From contig CAJFCJ010000007.1 of assembly GCA_904063045.1 (NCBI GenBank), forward strand, positions 678,819-742,818: a stretch of DNA of 64,000 nucleotides, given 5' to 3'. The position numbers and the translations under genes are program-made. This DNA comes from Dimorphilus gyrociliatus. Lineage: Eukaryota > Annelida > Polychaeta > Dinophilidae. Of this stretch, positions 13,201 through 26,233 are shown one piece after another; within the stretch, counting starts at the first letter, position 1; each line of letters starts with the position of its first letter. The notes below the pieces were generated by a model, which saw nothing but the letters and a program-made list of their open reading frames with translations, did not search any database and was not told the origin of the DNA.

Positions 13201-16200
13201 GTTATACGCCGATAACCATTTAAAAGATTATTCCTCAAAAAAGAAATCTAGAATTCCTCCACCGCCCATACTCTTAACTCGGACCGACCGTATGATGGTC
13301 TTTAAACCATCTCCATGGCAACCCGAAAGTGGTGAAAGTGTTGCCTATTATTCTATATTTGGTCGAGCTGCTGTTGGCCATAACTTAAAAGCTAGACTCA
13401 GTGACTATCATTTAGCTGGTAGTGGAGAGGTTGTTCCCGCCAGTGTTGACTGCGAATTACGAGTTGATAACCTTCAAGCAAATTGTAAATACATATTCGC
13501 TGTGGGCGCTTATACTGCAAACGGAAAGCTTATAGGAAATAGTATAGGAGAAACAACATGTTCAATAGTCGCTTCTCATCCTATTCCAATACTTATGGCT
13601 TGGGCTTATCTTTGCCAAGCCGCCTATCAGGTTCAAGAGTACGAATTAGCTAGAGAAGCTTCAAGTGTTTTGTGGAAGCATTTTATTGCTCCAGAACCTC
13701 CTCATCTTCTTCCAATTTACATTGAAGACGACCGTAATGACCTTCGCTTAAATTTTTATACTTTAAACAAAGAAGTACTTGAGCGTACGTCGCCAGTTCT
13801 TTTAAGACTCTTACAGAATTCATTGTTTATTGACGTTGAATCATCGATAGAAAGTTGGCAATTATATTGTGACGATGTAGGTTCTAAAGACATGTTAACT
13901 AGTAATCAAATAAGACGGTTCAGATGCTGTGAAAAAATGCTGGTTAGCTTAGAATTAGCAGGATGGTTAAACGATGCTTCCTACGCACTTCAAGCAACTG
14001 TTCAAAGCTACGGCCTACTTGCACCAATTTTGCAACATAAGATTACGGCTAAATATGTTGTTGAGATATTGCAGATAGCCCATTCCGTTTTGGGTCATAC
14101 GGCACCGGCAATTGGTCATCGTAAAAATACAGATTCCTTCAAACATATGATTGCTATTGTCACGTTCCATTTAGCAAAAGTGTTTAGAAAAGCTGGAGAG
14201 AGATCGCTTGCTTCGTCAGTTAATGATCTCGGACGTAAGATGTTGGCAGTTTTCCAAAAGGACGCAGCTAAACAAGAAGAAGATACTTCTGGAGGTGACG
14301 AAGGTCGAGACGATGACGAAGGAAAAGACCCTGGGGATGAAAGAACTGAAACAGGTTCAGTTACACTCCAAGTATTAAAAAGAAAAACCGTTCGAAAGGC
14401 GAAGAAAGCTTTGTGGGATGAAGCGGAAGCGACGGGCAATGAAGAATTGAAAGCTCTCGAGGCTCATATGTCATACATGCAAAGGCAACGTGAGTAAAAG
14501 TATTATTCTAGAATTTTATTCATACGCACGCACCTATTACCTCTTTCAGGTGATGTAGAACATGAGTTGTATGGCCACGAAGACGTTTCCATTTTGTATG
14601 CCTATATTGCATATCTTCCTAGTAAAGTGGCTTATAAAGAAGTGATAAAATTTAGGCGAAGATTAAGATTTTTGGAATTCTTTACTTGTACTGCTCAAAA
14701 AGCATTAAACGAGGGTTACGCTGATGTTGCGTTGTCGTGGTGTGAAGAAACTGAACATTATATAATGAAGAGGAATGAACCCTTTGTCAATGTCGACAGA
14801 GGGGCTTCAACTCAGCCTACTCAATCTGCAGCTAAAGGCTGGAATGCCGCCATTACCGAATATAGTCAAACTATAGTTTCACCTAATAGTAAGACAACAA
14901 CATCAAAGGGCGGCGCCGGCCATTTAAAAAAAAGAAAACCACGTTATAAACCAATAGGAATTGATCCCAATTTATCTGAATCGCAAAAAGCTTTGAGGGA
15001 AGAACAACAATTTAAAGCCTTTGATACATTTGCTAATCATTTACCGAACATGTGGAGAACAAATATTAGACGTAAAAGGCTAAGAAAGATATGTACAGAT
15101 GAAATGCCCTGGAGATCCGAGATGCACCATGTTCAAGCTAAATGCATTATAAGGATACTGTTAAGAAAATTAGAAACCATAGAACAGATACAACTATCCA
15201 CTACGGATCTAGATACTGATTGGTATGGTTTTGAAAATCTCGGTGAAATCTTAGTAATTAATGGCACAAAGAAAAAATCAAAGACGAAAAGTAATAAAGC
15301 AGTCGAACCTACTGGAATTGATTTGGCAGCTGCTGCGGCAAGTAGTGGAAAACTATTGCATATGGACGAATCGGGTGCCGCAACTAGTACAACACCAAGT
15401 CATAAAAAAGAAAAAGTATCAACAGAATATATAGAAGAAAGTCTGAAATCAGCTTATAGCTATTTCAGAAAGAGTATAGTTCTCGCTCATAGAGGAAGAC
15501 ACTGGATCTTATTACAAAACATTTGTCGCTCACTGTGGAATTATTCTTCTGTTATTCTCCAATATTCAACTCTAAGATTTCCGAATGTGAAAAAGCTTAT
15601 GAACAAAGCTTTCTTTATGGCTGCGGACTGTCTTCTCGATATGTTTATGTCCACAGAAGGACAAAATGTCGATATTGACTTTTTGAGAAAGATCACGCTA
15701 AGATCTATGGAACTTTTAAGTTTGGCTGATAAATGGGAGTGCTTAGTTCATATTGGTTTGAAATTTTGCGCTCTGACTAACAATATCTTCGACGATCAAG
15801 TCAAACCTTTGATTGCATGCGCTCAAAATCAGCTTATCAGTAGAATACAATCATCTGGCGGTTATCAGAAAAACTTTTCCAGAGTAACCACAACAGATGA
15901 TAAGGATTATCTTAATTTGGAATTAAACGTAAAATTGGGCGATAGCAAAGATCTGGCCGAGTTAATTGGTCAAGCTTCAGATGAACAGAACAGCAACAAT
16001 CCTCACTCTAATTCCACATGGGCAAAACGTCTATGCCGTGTTCCATTAGACATTAGTAAAACTATGGAAAGTCTTAAGCTATCTTTGGATCGTACAGAGC
16101 ATACAACAAGAGCTCTAAGGCACTCTAGGCGTTTATTAAGCCTTTATTTAGCAGGAAGAGTTTTACGCATAGATGACGACCATAAACCCAAATCTGCTGA

Positions 16201-19200
16201 TTCCAGAGTCGATTTCGTTAAACAAACTTGCTTTCCCCCTGACGCTGTAGCCCCAAATTTGGAAGAGAGAAAATTTCAAACGATGACTGACGTTCACTGT
16301 AATCCCCTTCCATCTTCTCAACTAGGTCTGGTTCGTGAATCTTATAGAAGAACTATTGAGCTTCTATTAGCAAGTAAGCAAAAACATCTTGCAGCTCAGG
16401 CTTTACGAGATTTGGGTAATTTAGAAATGCACTTAAATAATAATAAAAGAGCCGCCAAATATTGGAATGAGGCTCTAGGCATATTGACCGGTTACGAAAA
16501 TCTACCGAAAATCTGGAGAAAAGAGTTGGCAATGGAAGATATTTCAGACTTCTTATTAAAAAAGTACGGAATCTGGATCTGTTTGTTATCTGCTAATTTA
16601 ATATCAAATATTGCGCAATTCAATCCTCCATCGAAGTTGAGAGAGCAAACTGATTACTGCCTATTGGCTTCATTCTTTTTCAAGAGTGTCTTTAGGGCTT
16701 CCTTACCCCACCCATTAGCCGATCGTGATTATGCAACGTATGAAATTGGAAGCGATAAGGATGTGGAAAATCTAATACCTAGCGTTGATATACTGGCGGA
16801 TCGTTACAGGTTAGATGGCCCTGCCCTTATTAGCTCTCTAAAGTTCACCATTGATGTCCTTGTCGAATCGAGATATTTGTTAACGACTTTACCATTATTG
16901 ACTCTTCATACTTATTTAACTACCTATATTGCACCTGAGGCACGATCAGCCATTGCGGGCAGACTAACAAAGGTCAAAGTGCTCACGGATCTCCATATGT
17001 TCTCTGAGGCTATTCAACATCTTCTTCGTATTCTTTATGGAGAAGATGTTCCTGATGTTAATGGTATACGAATTTTCGAAATATCACCCCCAAAACGTCA
17101 ATTTTTAAACAACAAATCAATAACCGATAACGACAATTTAAAATTGTTAGATTCGATTCTTGATAAAAGATTAGCGTCCAATCAGGCATCTGTATATGGA
17201 TCCTACTTAACTTGCCAAGTGAATATTGTACAATCCCACCTCCTTATCGAGATAGCTTCAACTATTCAGGGAATGCCGGTGTTTGAGGATGACATGTAAT
17301 TAGATTTTAACTTATCACTTAGTAATTATATTTTATCTGCACCTATTTTACTCTTTTAGGGTTCCTGGAACTAATCTACAAATTAAACCTAAAAGTTATA
17401 CAACCTTTGACCCAGCTAGTGGAATAAGTCTCGTTCCCCAACAGACTGAACCCATGTCAAGTTTATCAAAAAAATCTAAGGGAGGAAAATTGAAAGGTAT
17501 AAATTGAGTAATACTTCTAATGATTATGACTTATGATGACTATCTCTTTTAATAGATGAAACTGATAGAACAACCAAGAGATTGACAGCTAGGGAAAAAC
17601 CCCTCAATAACAATATCATTAAAGGGACCCTCTTATCAAAGGCGGATAATATACTTAGTACTGTCAGCGAAATCATACTAGAGAAAGCTGCATTCGAACG
17701 CGGCCCAGCCTATTTGTCTCCCGTCGAATTGGAATTGGCTGTAACTTGTAAACTGGAACTGGCAAGCATTGCTAGACAACGTCACCATTCTATATTTGCG
17801 TCTCAATTAGCTTTCTACGCTGCTCAATTAATTAAGGAAAACAACGTGTTAGAAGTGGCTGAAGGGAGTATAAATAGGCGTCTATGGCTTAAAGCAAGAT
17901 TGGATTTAGTGAAAAGTAGAGCGGGAGAAGTGAAAGGTATGGGATTAGTCAAAGGTAGTCATGTTCCTGTTGAGTGCAAGTTAGCAACAGCAAGAGAATA
18001 TTGTGCTCAAGGGGTAGCTGAGGCTGATACTTGGGGAGAGAATCTCTATCACGCCCATTTCTTATTACAGAGTGCCGTTCTTGATATAGTTGAAGGTATT
18101 CGACCACAGATTACCCTAGAATCCCTAAATGAAATCATCGAATTATGTGATAATAATGTATTCTCTTCCGAATGGTCTCAATTAAAGATTATGTCTCTTT
18201 GTCATAGTATAGATATACAATTAGCACTTGGAGTGACAGACTATGCAGCTGCTTTTCAAACCTATTTGAAACTTCACTATACTACTTTAAATGTTCTAAA
18301 ATTAACTTTTGGACAAGATATAGAGCATCGAATGCCAAAAGGGAACGCCGATGAATTCTCAACGGTCCTCAAACCTATAGCAAATGTATTTACACCATTT
18401 CTTTCTCTACTTGTCAATATTAAGCATAGGTTGGGGCATTGCATAGCCGAAATAGAACCTGACAAAGCCTTGACTGTTTTACGAGAAGCTTCAGCCGTTC
18501 ATAAGTTCTGCACTACCTTTGATCAAGTTGTTGAAGCCGAAATAGTACTATTAATAGGCAAAACAGAAAAGAAACTAAATGATAGGGAAGCCGCCGCCAA
18601 TTCCCTTTTGCAAGCCATCTCGTTAACTTACAATCATGATCACGATCTCTCTAGAATGAGGGAAGCTTATTCCGAATTAACATTAATTTATTTATCAACT
18701 TGTGGTCTAATAACAACAAAGGACGGGAAAATAAACGGATTAACTAAAGACGGCCTAGATGTTTACTCCGTTGGTACAAAAAAACAAATCCGCCTTCCTT
18801 CACAAAAAACAAAAAAGTCTAAAGATCCACCTGAAGATGATAGATTAGTTGCGTGGGTCATATTAAAATGCACATCCCTTATTGGTCAAGCTCAAAGGCG
18901 ACGAGCTCAAATTGCCGGAGAGAATCCTTTATCGATGGAAATACCGCAAGCGGCCAGATTGAATATGCCACAATTCGCGTGTCTTGACTTGGTTTCAAAC
19001 TATGTTTTAGGTGAGAAAAAGAAGATTTACAAAACGGAAATTGAACGCGAAATGGCTCCTTTGGTCGAAGCGGTAGAGCCTCCCCCCTCAGAAACCTACG
19101 ACCAACAATTAAATAACGCCTGTAAAGCTACGGAAGGACTCAGCTGGGTGCACGTCATTGGCTATCAATCGCTTTTAAACCGACTTTCTACAACCGAAAG

Positions 19201-19879
19201 TTTCTCGTGGTCCAATCACGCTCAAAATTCACCTGTTCGAACTGTCTTATTCGCCGCCGATTGGCGTGAAAGGTCCGCCAAAATGCATGAATTCCTAAGG
19301 GATAATTTAGCTCACTATTCAACTAATTGTTTAGCGCCCGAAACACCAGAAGGAGATTTTATAACAAAGCCGATTGCTTGGCCGGAAAAGTCGGAAATTT
19401 TCTCTTATACCTATTCATTTGACTCTAAGGTTATTTTCCTCAATGGAGTTCAAAGGAAGAATTATAAAGATATAGTTGCCGTACAAACTGACGAAGATAT
19501 ACTGAAAAATCTTCACGCGAAATTAGTCACTCTGATACAAAAAGCCGAATTAATTCTAGTTGAACAAACAAAGAAGGAAACTCAAAAGAAGGATAAGAGA
19601 TCTACATCAAAATTGAAAACCTTAACTGTTGACGAAAAGGAAAAAACGGAAACAACGGAACTAGATGCAATACTGCGAACTTGCGTGACTGAGATTCGAA
19701 CCTTATTTGGTAAGGAAGATACTCTTACAGAGTCGTCAGCTACTCCGATTGAACCGGAAATTCCATTTGACGTTACCAAAAAGAATATTGACATTATAGA
19801 GAATTATTTTAATATGTCGTTCGGCTTTCTATTGAAGGAAAAGCAAGTTTTGAATTGGATGTTGAAAGTTTTATCTTAA
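10220..19879 (+). CDS. CFAP54: Cilia- and flagella-associated protein 54
   Basis: Eleven exons join exactly in frame to 3,003 residues, close to human CFAP54 (about 3,100). Exons: 10220-10392, 10466-10571, 10625-10768, 10834-11005, 11083-11285, 11345-11458, 11527-11628, 11699-14489, 14550-17295, 17360-17496, 17556-19879. CFAP54 is a scaffold of the C1d projection of the ciliary central pair and is needed for flagellar beating. The family signature is strong near residues 150-300: FTMRALMGKTTCTYQMILL, LCWILYNGTVHIYGIARHL and SVRYLKWRSTLYAAVCQCYYD-like text, followed by RKKPKGLLRPKARANL and NPWPRTTCEKLLSDM. The rest is mostly helical repeats of TPR type, with a FN3-like segment around VDCELRVDNLQANCKYIFAVGAY and charged linkers. 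The three long exons hold about 87% of the coding sequence. An X-box half-site lies about 80 bp upstream. Confidence 0.95.
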
Positions 19880-20046
19880 AAAAAAAAAGACTATTTTTTC
19901 AATAAAAAAACTGTAAAAAAAATTTTTATGAAGCGCATGCGCATAAATTAAATAGTTCTTCATTATTGTTGTAAGTCACACCTACAAAACGGTTAATGCA
20001 GGCCTATAATCCTTTCTGCAATCTTTTTTTTGGAGGCGTTTCTGTT
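19880..20046. other. Convergent 3' gap CFAP54 / axin
   Basis: 167 bp between two stop codons on opposite strands. It contains AATAAA-type signals (for example near 19900) and homopolymer A/T runs; the two 3' UTRs probably abut or overlap here. Confidence 0.5.
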
Positions 20047-21823
20047 TCAATCTAGTTTATTTATTGTTAAAATAATTTTTCCTTCGAATAACGGTAAAGG
20101 AGATGATTCGTCATTGACTTCTTCATTAACTACACCAACGTCGAACTCTGTTGACTCTTTTTTAACAAAATACCTAAATTAATTAAAAAAAAAGGAATAA
20201 TATAAATAAACAAAACAATCAAATTGTATTAGAATATATATACAAACCTGTAATTTGAACCTTTGTTTATGTGACGTTTAATATTGGCTAATGTAACAGT
20301 TTTTCCAGGTAATGTACACTTATAAGGAATAGCCTCATTAGGCAGGAAGTAAGCGACTATTGTAGAATCATTATCCTTTTGAATAATACTACTATTACTA
20401 TTAATACTTTGATTGCTATCTGCAGTTTTAAAGCGTTTTTCTTGGCGTGCACCGTTGGAGAATACTCTACCAACGTGCTCGTCCAGAATATCCTGAGGAT
20501 TTTCCGAGTCATTTAAACTCGTGTCAGTTTCTGTTTCCGTTTTTTTGATATGTTCATTCAATTTATGTACTAATTGCTTATGGAATTCTGCAGGATTGCT
20601 TTCAGCAATATTCGCTTTACAACGAGGCCGATGACGCTAAAGTAATAATAAAAAGATTTTTAAGATGAATAATAAAAAGAAAATGAGGAGAAAAATAAAG
20701 TGGGGGTGAACTTACAGGTATAATAGGATGAAACAACTTTTCAAAAAGCCGTCCACTTTCCCTGACACATCGACCATCTCTGGAAAGATGAGATGAACAA
20801 TTTTTTAATAGGTATCTAACGATGCGTAAACTCTCTTGAATAAGCAAGAAAAAAAGGACAAAACCGAAGAACAACGTACAATGGTTTTATAAAAATGAAG
20901 CACCTGGCTACAGGTGTAGGTCATATACAAATAGGGTATTCGATATTTAACTAAATACACTTTAAAGTAATACGATGAGGATACATCAATAAAGAATACA
21001 CATAGTCAGATGGCATTTAGTAAAGGATATAATGTACATATATCAATAAAAAAATGTTCTTTATCAATACTTACACGCTTGAATCTGTTAAAGACAGGGT
21101 ATCGTCCGTAAATGCATCGCTTGAGCTATGTAATTCACTTTCAAACGTTGAATAGTAGCGTTTTCTTTCCCTGTTGTCGAAATTAGTAAGAACACAGTGC
21201 GCTATAAAACAAACTAGGAATTGAAAGCGCCGCCTTTCTTTTGATGTTTAGATAAGAATTCTTCAAACTACATTTCGGCTAGCGAGACTAATCAACCCCC
21301 TTATCTACCCGCACTGAACTTCAAACACTGGCGGCGTTTATGCAATTTAAATAACTTACATTGACCGATCCGCTATGGAACTTGAAGAGGAGTCAGAATA
21401 GGCTCTAGAGTAGATATCGCACTTTAAAAAAGCTCTAAAAGCATAATTTCTTAAAATATCCTCCACATAACATTCAGCTTCATCAAATAATTTTGGATCC
21501 GACCGATTAATTCTTATTTTTTCACTCATTTTCCTCCTTATATCACTCGGAAGATCAACCCTTTTCCTTCTTACATAGTATCGATAAATCGTTTTTATAA
21601 TATGAGCTATTTTCTTTGTGTCGTTTACCATTTTCAAACCACGGCATGCAAATATAAAGTCTAATTGACCAGCCTCGTCAGTTATATCCAGGAACTTCTT
21701 AAATAGTTTAACTCCTTCTCTATCCTTTAGTAATAATTCAAAATCCTCTATGCAAGTAAACGAAGATTCCCGACCCGGTATAGGAGGTCGCTTTATATTA
21801 TTGACTAGATGTGAATCAGTCAT
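20047..21823 (-). CDS. AXIN: Axin (compact form)
   Basis: Five exons (21823-21360, 21170-21075, 20779-20716, 20636-20248, 20173-20047) give exactly 379 residues, less than half of human AXIN1 (862). Axin is the scaffold of the beta-catenin destruction complex in Wnt signalling. All main modules are visible in order: a tankyrase-binding motif RPPIPGRE (about residues 12-19); an RGS/APC-binding domain (about 24-140); the axin-specific TLSLTDSSVDG; a GSK3-binding helix NPAEFHKQLVHKLNEH (about 222-237); and a beta-catenin-binding helix PQDILDEHVGRVF. A C-terminal DIX domain for Dishevelled/self polymerisation follows (STIVAYFLPNEAIPYKC to FEGKIILTINKLD). The linkers, including the PP2A and MEKK1 regions of vertebrate axins, are largely missing. 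The start is the first ATG before the tankyrase motif; the open frame runs further upstream without an ATG, so an upstream exon cannot be excluded. Confidence 0.93.
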
Positions 21824-22127
21824 TCTATTTTGATTTTCCAGCCGATATTTCCAGCAACAAAGCTCACGCTCCTCCGATAGCCAATGATCAATATTGCCGT
21901 TCAACGCCACCTATTGAGTGAAATACAATACGGGGCTTTATTTTTATTCAAAGGAAGTGTCTCAACAACGCCATCTAGTGTAAAATAAGTTTATTCTCAA
22001 AAAAAAACAACTATGATATAATTTTTGATGTAAGAGATCTTAACTAAGTATAATAATAATAATGATAACAATAATAATTATATAACATTAGTAATAATAT
22101 AATAACAATCTAATTATAGATTCTTTA
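21824..22127. promoter_or_regulatory. Axin 5' region with two CTCF-like motifs
   Basis: 304 bp between axin and the 3' end of cyclin B3. Two copies of a CTCF-core-like word occur 64 bp apart: CGCCACCTATTG at 21905-21916 and CGCCATCTAGTG at 21969-21980 (reverse complement CACTAGATGGCG). The remainder is AT-rich with an AAT-type run at 22045-22110. Confidence 0.35.
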
Positions 22128-23796
22128 TCATTTTCTAACAATTTCTTGATTGGTCGGTTCAAATAAACTCTGCAATTGCTTTTCGGTCAGGGTTGGTTTC
22201 TTAGCAGCACAATGGAACACGCTGTGTGAATATTTATCTCGGACGTTCTTGTACTTTGAAGATTTGTTCGCAATAATGAGGGCGTTTAATTTTCTAACAG
22301 TTTCCTGAAGTTCTTCCTTCTTATAGCCAGTATAGTGGCGCATAGTTCCCGACTGTATTTTTAAAGACAGTATAGAATATTTGTTAGGCGCAGGCAAAGA
22401 ACAAAATTACAAACCCATTCATATTTTCCCTCAATTGCGTGAGCGAGTAGAAGAGCTGAGGCAGCAATTTGTGAATCTCTATAAAAAATAAGGGAATAAT
22501 CCATCAAAGATACTTCCAAAATGTATCTAGCCAGAGCTAACATTGGCATTTCGTCTTTAGCACACTATAGGTAAAGGAAGAAAAGAAAACAAACAAGTTA
22601 CAATCTTTTGTTCGTTTATTTATAAAACAAATTCCGTTTGAATTTTTACCTTAGCGTATCTTCTTAAAAATCTATAGCTCAAGGGCATCCCTATGTCGAA
22701 GTTAAGGGATTTCAAAACGTCCAGTTCCATAGATATCTAAATACAAGAGCATTAGTGTTAGTTATGCAATTGAATCTATCAGGAATATAATTTACTTACA
22801 AGTTGGCTACGTTTATAAATATCATTGCAAATGTATAAAAAGTCATCTAATAGAGGGGGCATACGCTCATCGTATTTTGAAGCAATGAACATGCATGTTG
22901 CTCCTAACAATTGGAGCATTTCTCTTGAAATAGTTTTCTTACTAAGGTAAGAGTCCAACATCTTTACTCCCAAATAGAGAGTTTCGTGATTCAGTTCAAA
23001 ATTTTCTTGAATTTCCACCATCCAGTCTACTAGCACAGTGCGTATGTTACACGAAATTCCTTTATTCGTGGAAATATAATCTGATGGAATGAACTTTGTC
23101 TGCAGGGGAGAGAAAGGGAAAGTTAGTTAAGCGTTTTCTTATCTAATACAAAGACGTTGTACCTCTCTCTCTTTGTAATATTCGAAGATGTGCGCAGCGT
23201 ATAACCCATTATAGTAAATATCATTTATCTGCGCCTTATCAATGTCCTCCCATTCGAAACTTTCAATTTCCTCCAGTTGCTGTTCTTCAATATCTATCGA
23301 CAAGCGAATATTTTCCACTTTAAGTTTACGAACATCTTCTTCAGTAACGCAAGGTAAACCTTTTGAAGATTTTTGTGACAAGTCGCAAGAAGATTGGGAA
23401 GATGGAATGGAATCATTGGAAATATCGGACGAATTCTCGTTCTGTTCTCGTTCGACAGCTGTTTTAAGCGGGGGCTTTATTTCAGTAACTGCTTTTTTCT
23501 TTTTGGCGGAAATTTTCTTTTTCGTTTTGCGCTATATACATTCATGTTTCATATTTAATAATATTTAAAAATATTTCAAGTTATTACATTGGTAACATCG
23601 TCCAAAACGACTCTTTTCTTCACTTGCTCTTGCTGTGATTGATCTTCATGTTGGCGTTTTGTTTTTGAAATGGGCAAACGCTGATATGAATCAAGACGAT
23701 CGAATTAGTATTATGAAATTAGTTAATTACATATAGGCAACTCACAGTTAAACCAAGACGTTCGTTTAGGCGCAAAGACCGGCGACTGGATGCCAT
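22128..23796 (-). CDS. CCNB3: G2/mitotic-specific cyclin B3
   Basis: Seven exons (23796-23746, 23680-23588, 23531-23163, 23099-22800, 22736-22650, 22564-22415, 22352-22128) join exactly in frame to 424 residues. Cyclin B3 activates CDK1 during meiosis and at the metaphase-anaphase transition, and is destroyed by the APC/C. The disordered N-terminus carries a perfect destruction box, RVVLDDVTN (RxxLxxxxN, about residues 40-48). The first cyclin box contains NIRTVLVDWMVEIQENFELN, the MRAIL-type CDK-binding helix, and HETLYLGVKMLDSYLSKKT. FIASKYDERMPPLLDDFLYI is diagnostic of B-type, closest to B3. The C-terminal cyclin fold follows (SYRFLRRYAK, MDYSLIFYRDSQIAASALLL). No KEN box was seen. Human CCNB3 has a huge extra exon that is absent here, as in other invertebrates. 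A 5' UTR intron at 23839-23901 is likely. Confidence 0.93.
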
Positions 23797-24130
23797 TACA
23801 AAAACGTTAATAAATGGTAAAAGTGACGATTAGAAATTCTGCAAAACAAAGATATAAAATGAAGTCAGATCATATAACATCAATTAATAACAGATACTTA
23901 CATAAATTAATGCTAAAACTGCACTTGCAATCCTTTCTATGCTAAGTTAAAGCGACTTGTTTCCCTCGTTACTTTAAATTGCAGGCGTCTTTAAATTGAA
24001 TTGTAAGCTACGCGCTCATTCGCTATACTTATAGGGACGTTATCCAATCAGCGCTGTTTTTACTTTGGACATAACCGGCTAGAACCGATATTGCCCGATC
24101 TTAATGTGATATCCGATCACTCAGTATCGA
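23797..24130 (-). promoter_or_regulatory. Cyclin B3 promoter: CHR-like and CCAAT elements
   Basis: Upstream of CCNB3, and beyond a probable 5' UTR intron (23839-23901), there are two TTTAAA words spaced about 20 bp apart near 23972-23996. A CCAATCAG box lies at about 24043-24050. CHR elements (TTTGAA/TTTAAA) with CCAAT boxes are the known layout of B-cyclin promoters bound by DREAM/MMB and NF-Y. The assignment here rests on short words only. Confidence 0.35.
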
Positions 24131-25105
24131 TATTTGAAAACGAATATCTTGGAATATATAACAGTTTGCACCACCTCCAAGACACTGAGCACACGATCAA
24201 AAAAGTGTACTTGAGTTGGCTAGCCAGTTAATTTACTTAGTACTGTTTAGACAACTGAATTTGAATTGATTGTTGCTCTCTGAAGACTAATGTCACTTTA
24301 AATCCAAAGAATTCTAACAAAGCTTCCAAATGAGCCTATTTATTCGTGAAATTGATATGATTTTTTAAATAAGAAAATATGACAAATTAATAATGTCAAA
24401 TTTTTCGGAATTCACGGACTTTTACAGAAAATCGGATTTTTCGATAAGTTGTGCAGATATTGAAACCGATCTTTATGTCGATGCAAGATGGCGATGACCA
24501 TGCCCCCGACTGGATAACCATGTTAAGACTCACGTGAGACTCCTGAAGTTATTACCAGAAAAGATTGGCTGTAACTTGAAATTTTGTTAACTAATAAATT
24601 AATCGGTATGTTTTTCCGAAAATTTATTGACATATTTGCTTTTTGTAATAATCCTATATTTTTCTACGGCTTAAGAATTTATCAAAAAATCGACGATTAT
24701 ATGGATCATTGTTACATTTTCTGATCCATATTGTTTAACAATTGAGTATTTTAAGTAAAAATACATACGTTTTGATATAAAATTTCAATGGATCTGGTTA
24801 AAAGATAAGGGTTCGAAAAATACACGGTCAGAATGAATATACGTTTTTAAAAATAGGCTGAGTTTAACCCTGTGAACAATCATTGACAGGCACGTTTGAT
24901 GCAACTTGCAACAAATGAATAACCGATTATCTCAGCAAGCGTCAACTAAATAACCTTTGCTTTAAGCAACCGGAGTACGCATTGTTTTTGCCCAATATAA
25001 TACACTATATCAATTAACTTTCTAAATCTTTGTAACAATAGATAGCGTGATTTTGATTGACTTTTAAAACATCTTTTTACAGAATCTGTGATAACCGAGT
25101 AAAAA
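24131..25105. other. Intergenic region CCNB3 / mitoferrin
   Basis: Roughly 1 kb of AT-rich sequence without a supported exon. It contains a palindromic E-box CTCACGTGAG at 24529-24538. The 3' part just before 25106 should carry the mitoferrin promoter and 5' UTR. Confidence 0.4.
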
Positions 25106-26173
25106 ATGACTGAAGAAGAATGCGAATATGAATCACTGCCAACAACAAATATTGTCGCCCATATGGTGGCTGGAGCAGGCGCTGGTGCAATGGAACATTG
25201 CATCATGTACCCAATAGACTGTGTTAAAGTAAGTCGCTATTGACAAAGGAATTAGGACTTGTTTTCTATGTTCTCAATATTTCTTCTAGACAAGAATGCA
25301 AAGCCTGGTTCCAGATCCGAAAGCTAGTTATAAAAATGTTGCTGATGCTCTTTATACTATTATAAAACAAGAGGGAATCGGGCGAACTGTTCGAGGAATA
25401 AATGCAGTTTTCTTTGGTGCAATTCCTGCACATGCGATGTACTTTGCTGCTTACGAGCAAATCAAATTGGTACTTACGGAAAGAATGTCAAAGCAATACC
25501 ATTCAGTCGCTCATGGTATATTAATAATTTTTAATTCATTCTTTTTATAAAAAAGTATGTTTTTGAACTCTCAGGCTTGGCAGGATGTTCAGCTACAATA
25601 TTTCACGATGCAGTAATGAATCCTGCGGATGTTATAAAACAGAGAATGCAGATGTATCAATCACCCTATTCAACATGTTCGGAGTGTGGTAAACGCGTAT
25701 TGATGGAGGAAGGACCACATGCTTTTTATAGATCATACATGACTCAACTGACAATGAACATACCGTTTCATGCTATTCACTTCATGGTTTATGAAAAAGC
25801 TCAAGATATGATCAATCCGGACCGAAAGTATTCACCAATAACACATATTGCCTCTGGAGGCGCTGCTGGAGCTATAGCAGCAGCAGTAACTACCCCATTG
25901 GACGTTTGTAAAACCCTTCTCAATACCCAAGAACGATGCGCCTATCAGAACGATGGTACTATCAGCGGACTTCGTCAAGCTTCGTCTCTCATATATAAAT
26001 TTGGTGGGCTACAGGGATTCTTTAGAGGCTTAACAGCTCGTGTTATATACCAAATACCAGCTACAGCAATATCATGGAGTGTTTATGAGACGTTCAAGTT
26101 TATTTTGGCAACAAAAAAGTCAGCTAGAGCCTCCCCTATTCTAGCCGCAAACGAAAGTTCAGGGATAAGGTAA
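25106..26173 (+). CDS. SLC25A37/28-like: Mitoferrin, mitochondrial iron carrier
   Basis: Three exons (25106-25228, 25290-25515, 25575-26173) give 315 residues, the usual length of a mitochondrial carrier. Mitoferrins import iron across the inner mitochondrial membrane for heme and Fe-S cluster synthesis. Three tandem carrier repeats are visible, each with the Px[DE]xx[KR]x[RK] signature: [26 protein letters not shown] and [13 protein letters not shown]. Mitoferrin-specific features are the start [22 protein letters not shown], the second-repeat text [18 protein letters not shown] (here [17 protein letters not shown]), the segment [16 protein letters not shown], and the third-repeat [21 protein letters not shown]. 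The 3' end faces the Gr-like gene only 60 bp away. Confidence 0.93.
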
Positions 26174-26233
26174 AAGAGACTGATTTGAAAAGACGTTAGC
26201 TTGAAAATATCCTTAGGCAATTTATTTCAATGC

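Noticed and set aside
12067-14439. Minus-strand open frames opposite CFAP54
   Set aside because: Shadows of the long conserved plus-strand exons.
21824-21910. Axin N-terminal extension (frame open to 21910)
   Set aside because: No ATG is present in the extension, and an acceptor-like TAG precedes it; I kept the ATG before the tankyrase motif but left an upstream exon open.
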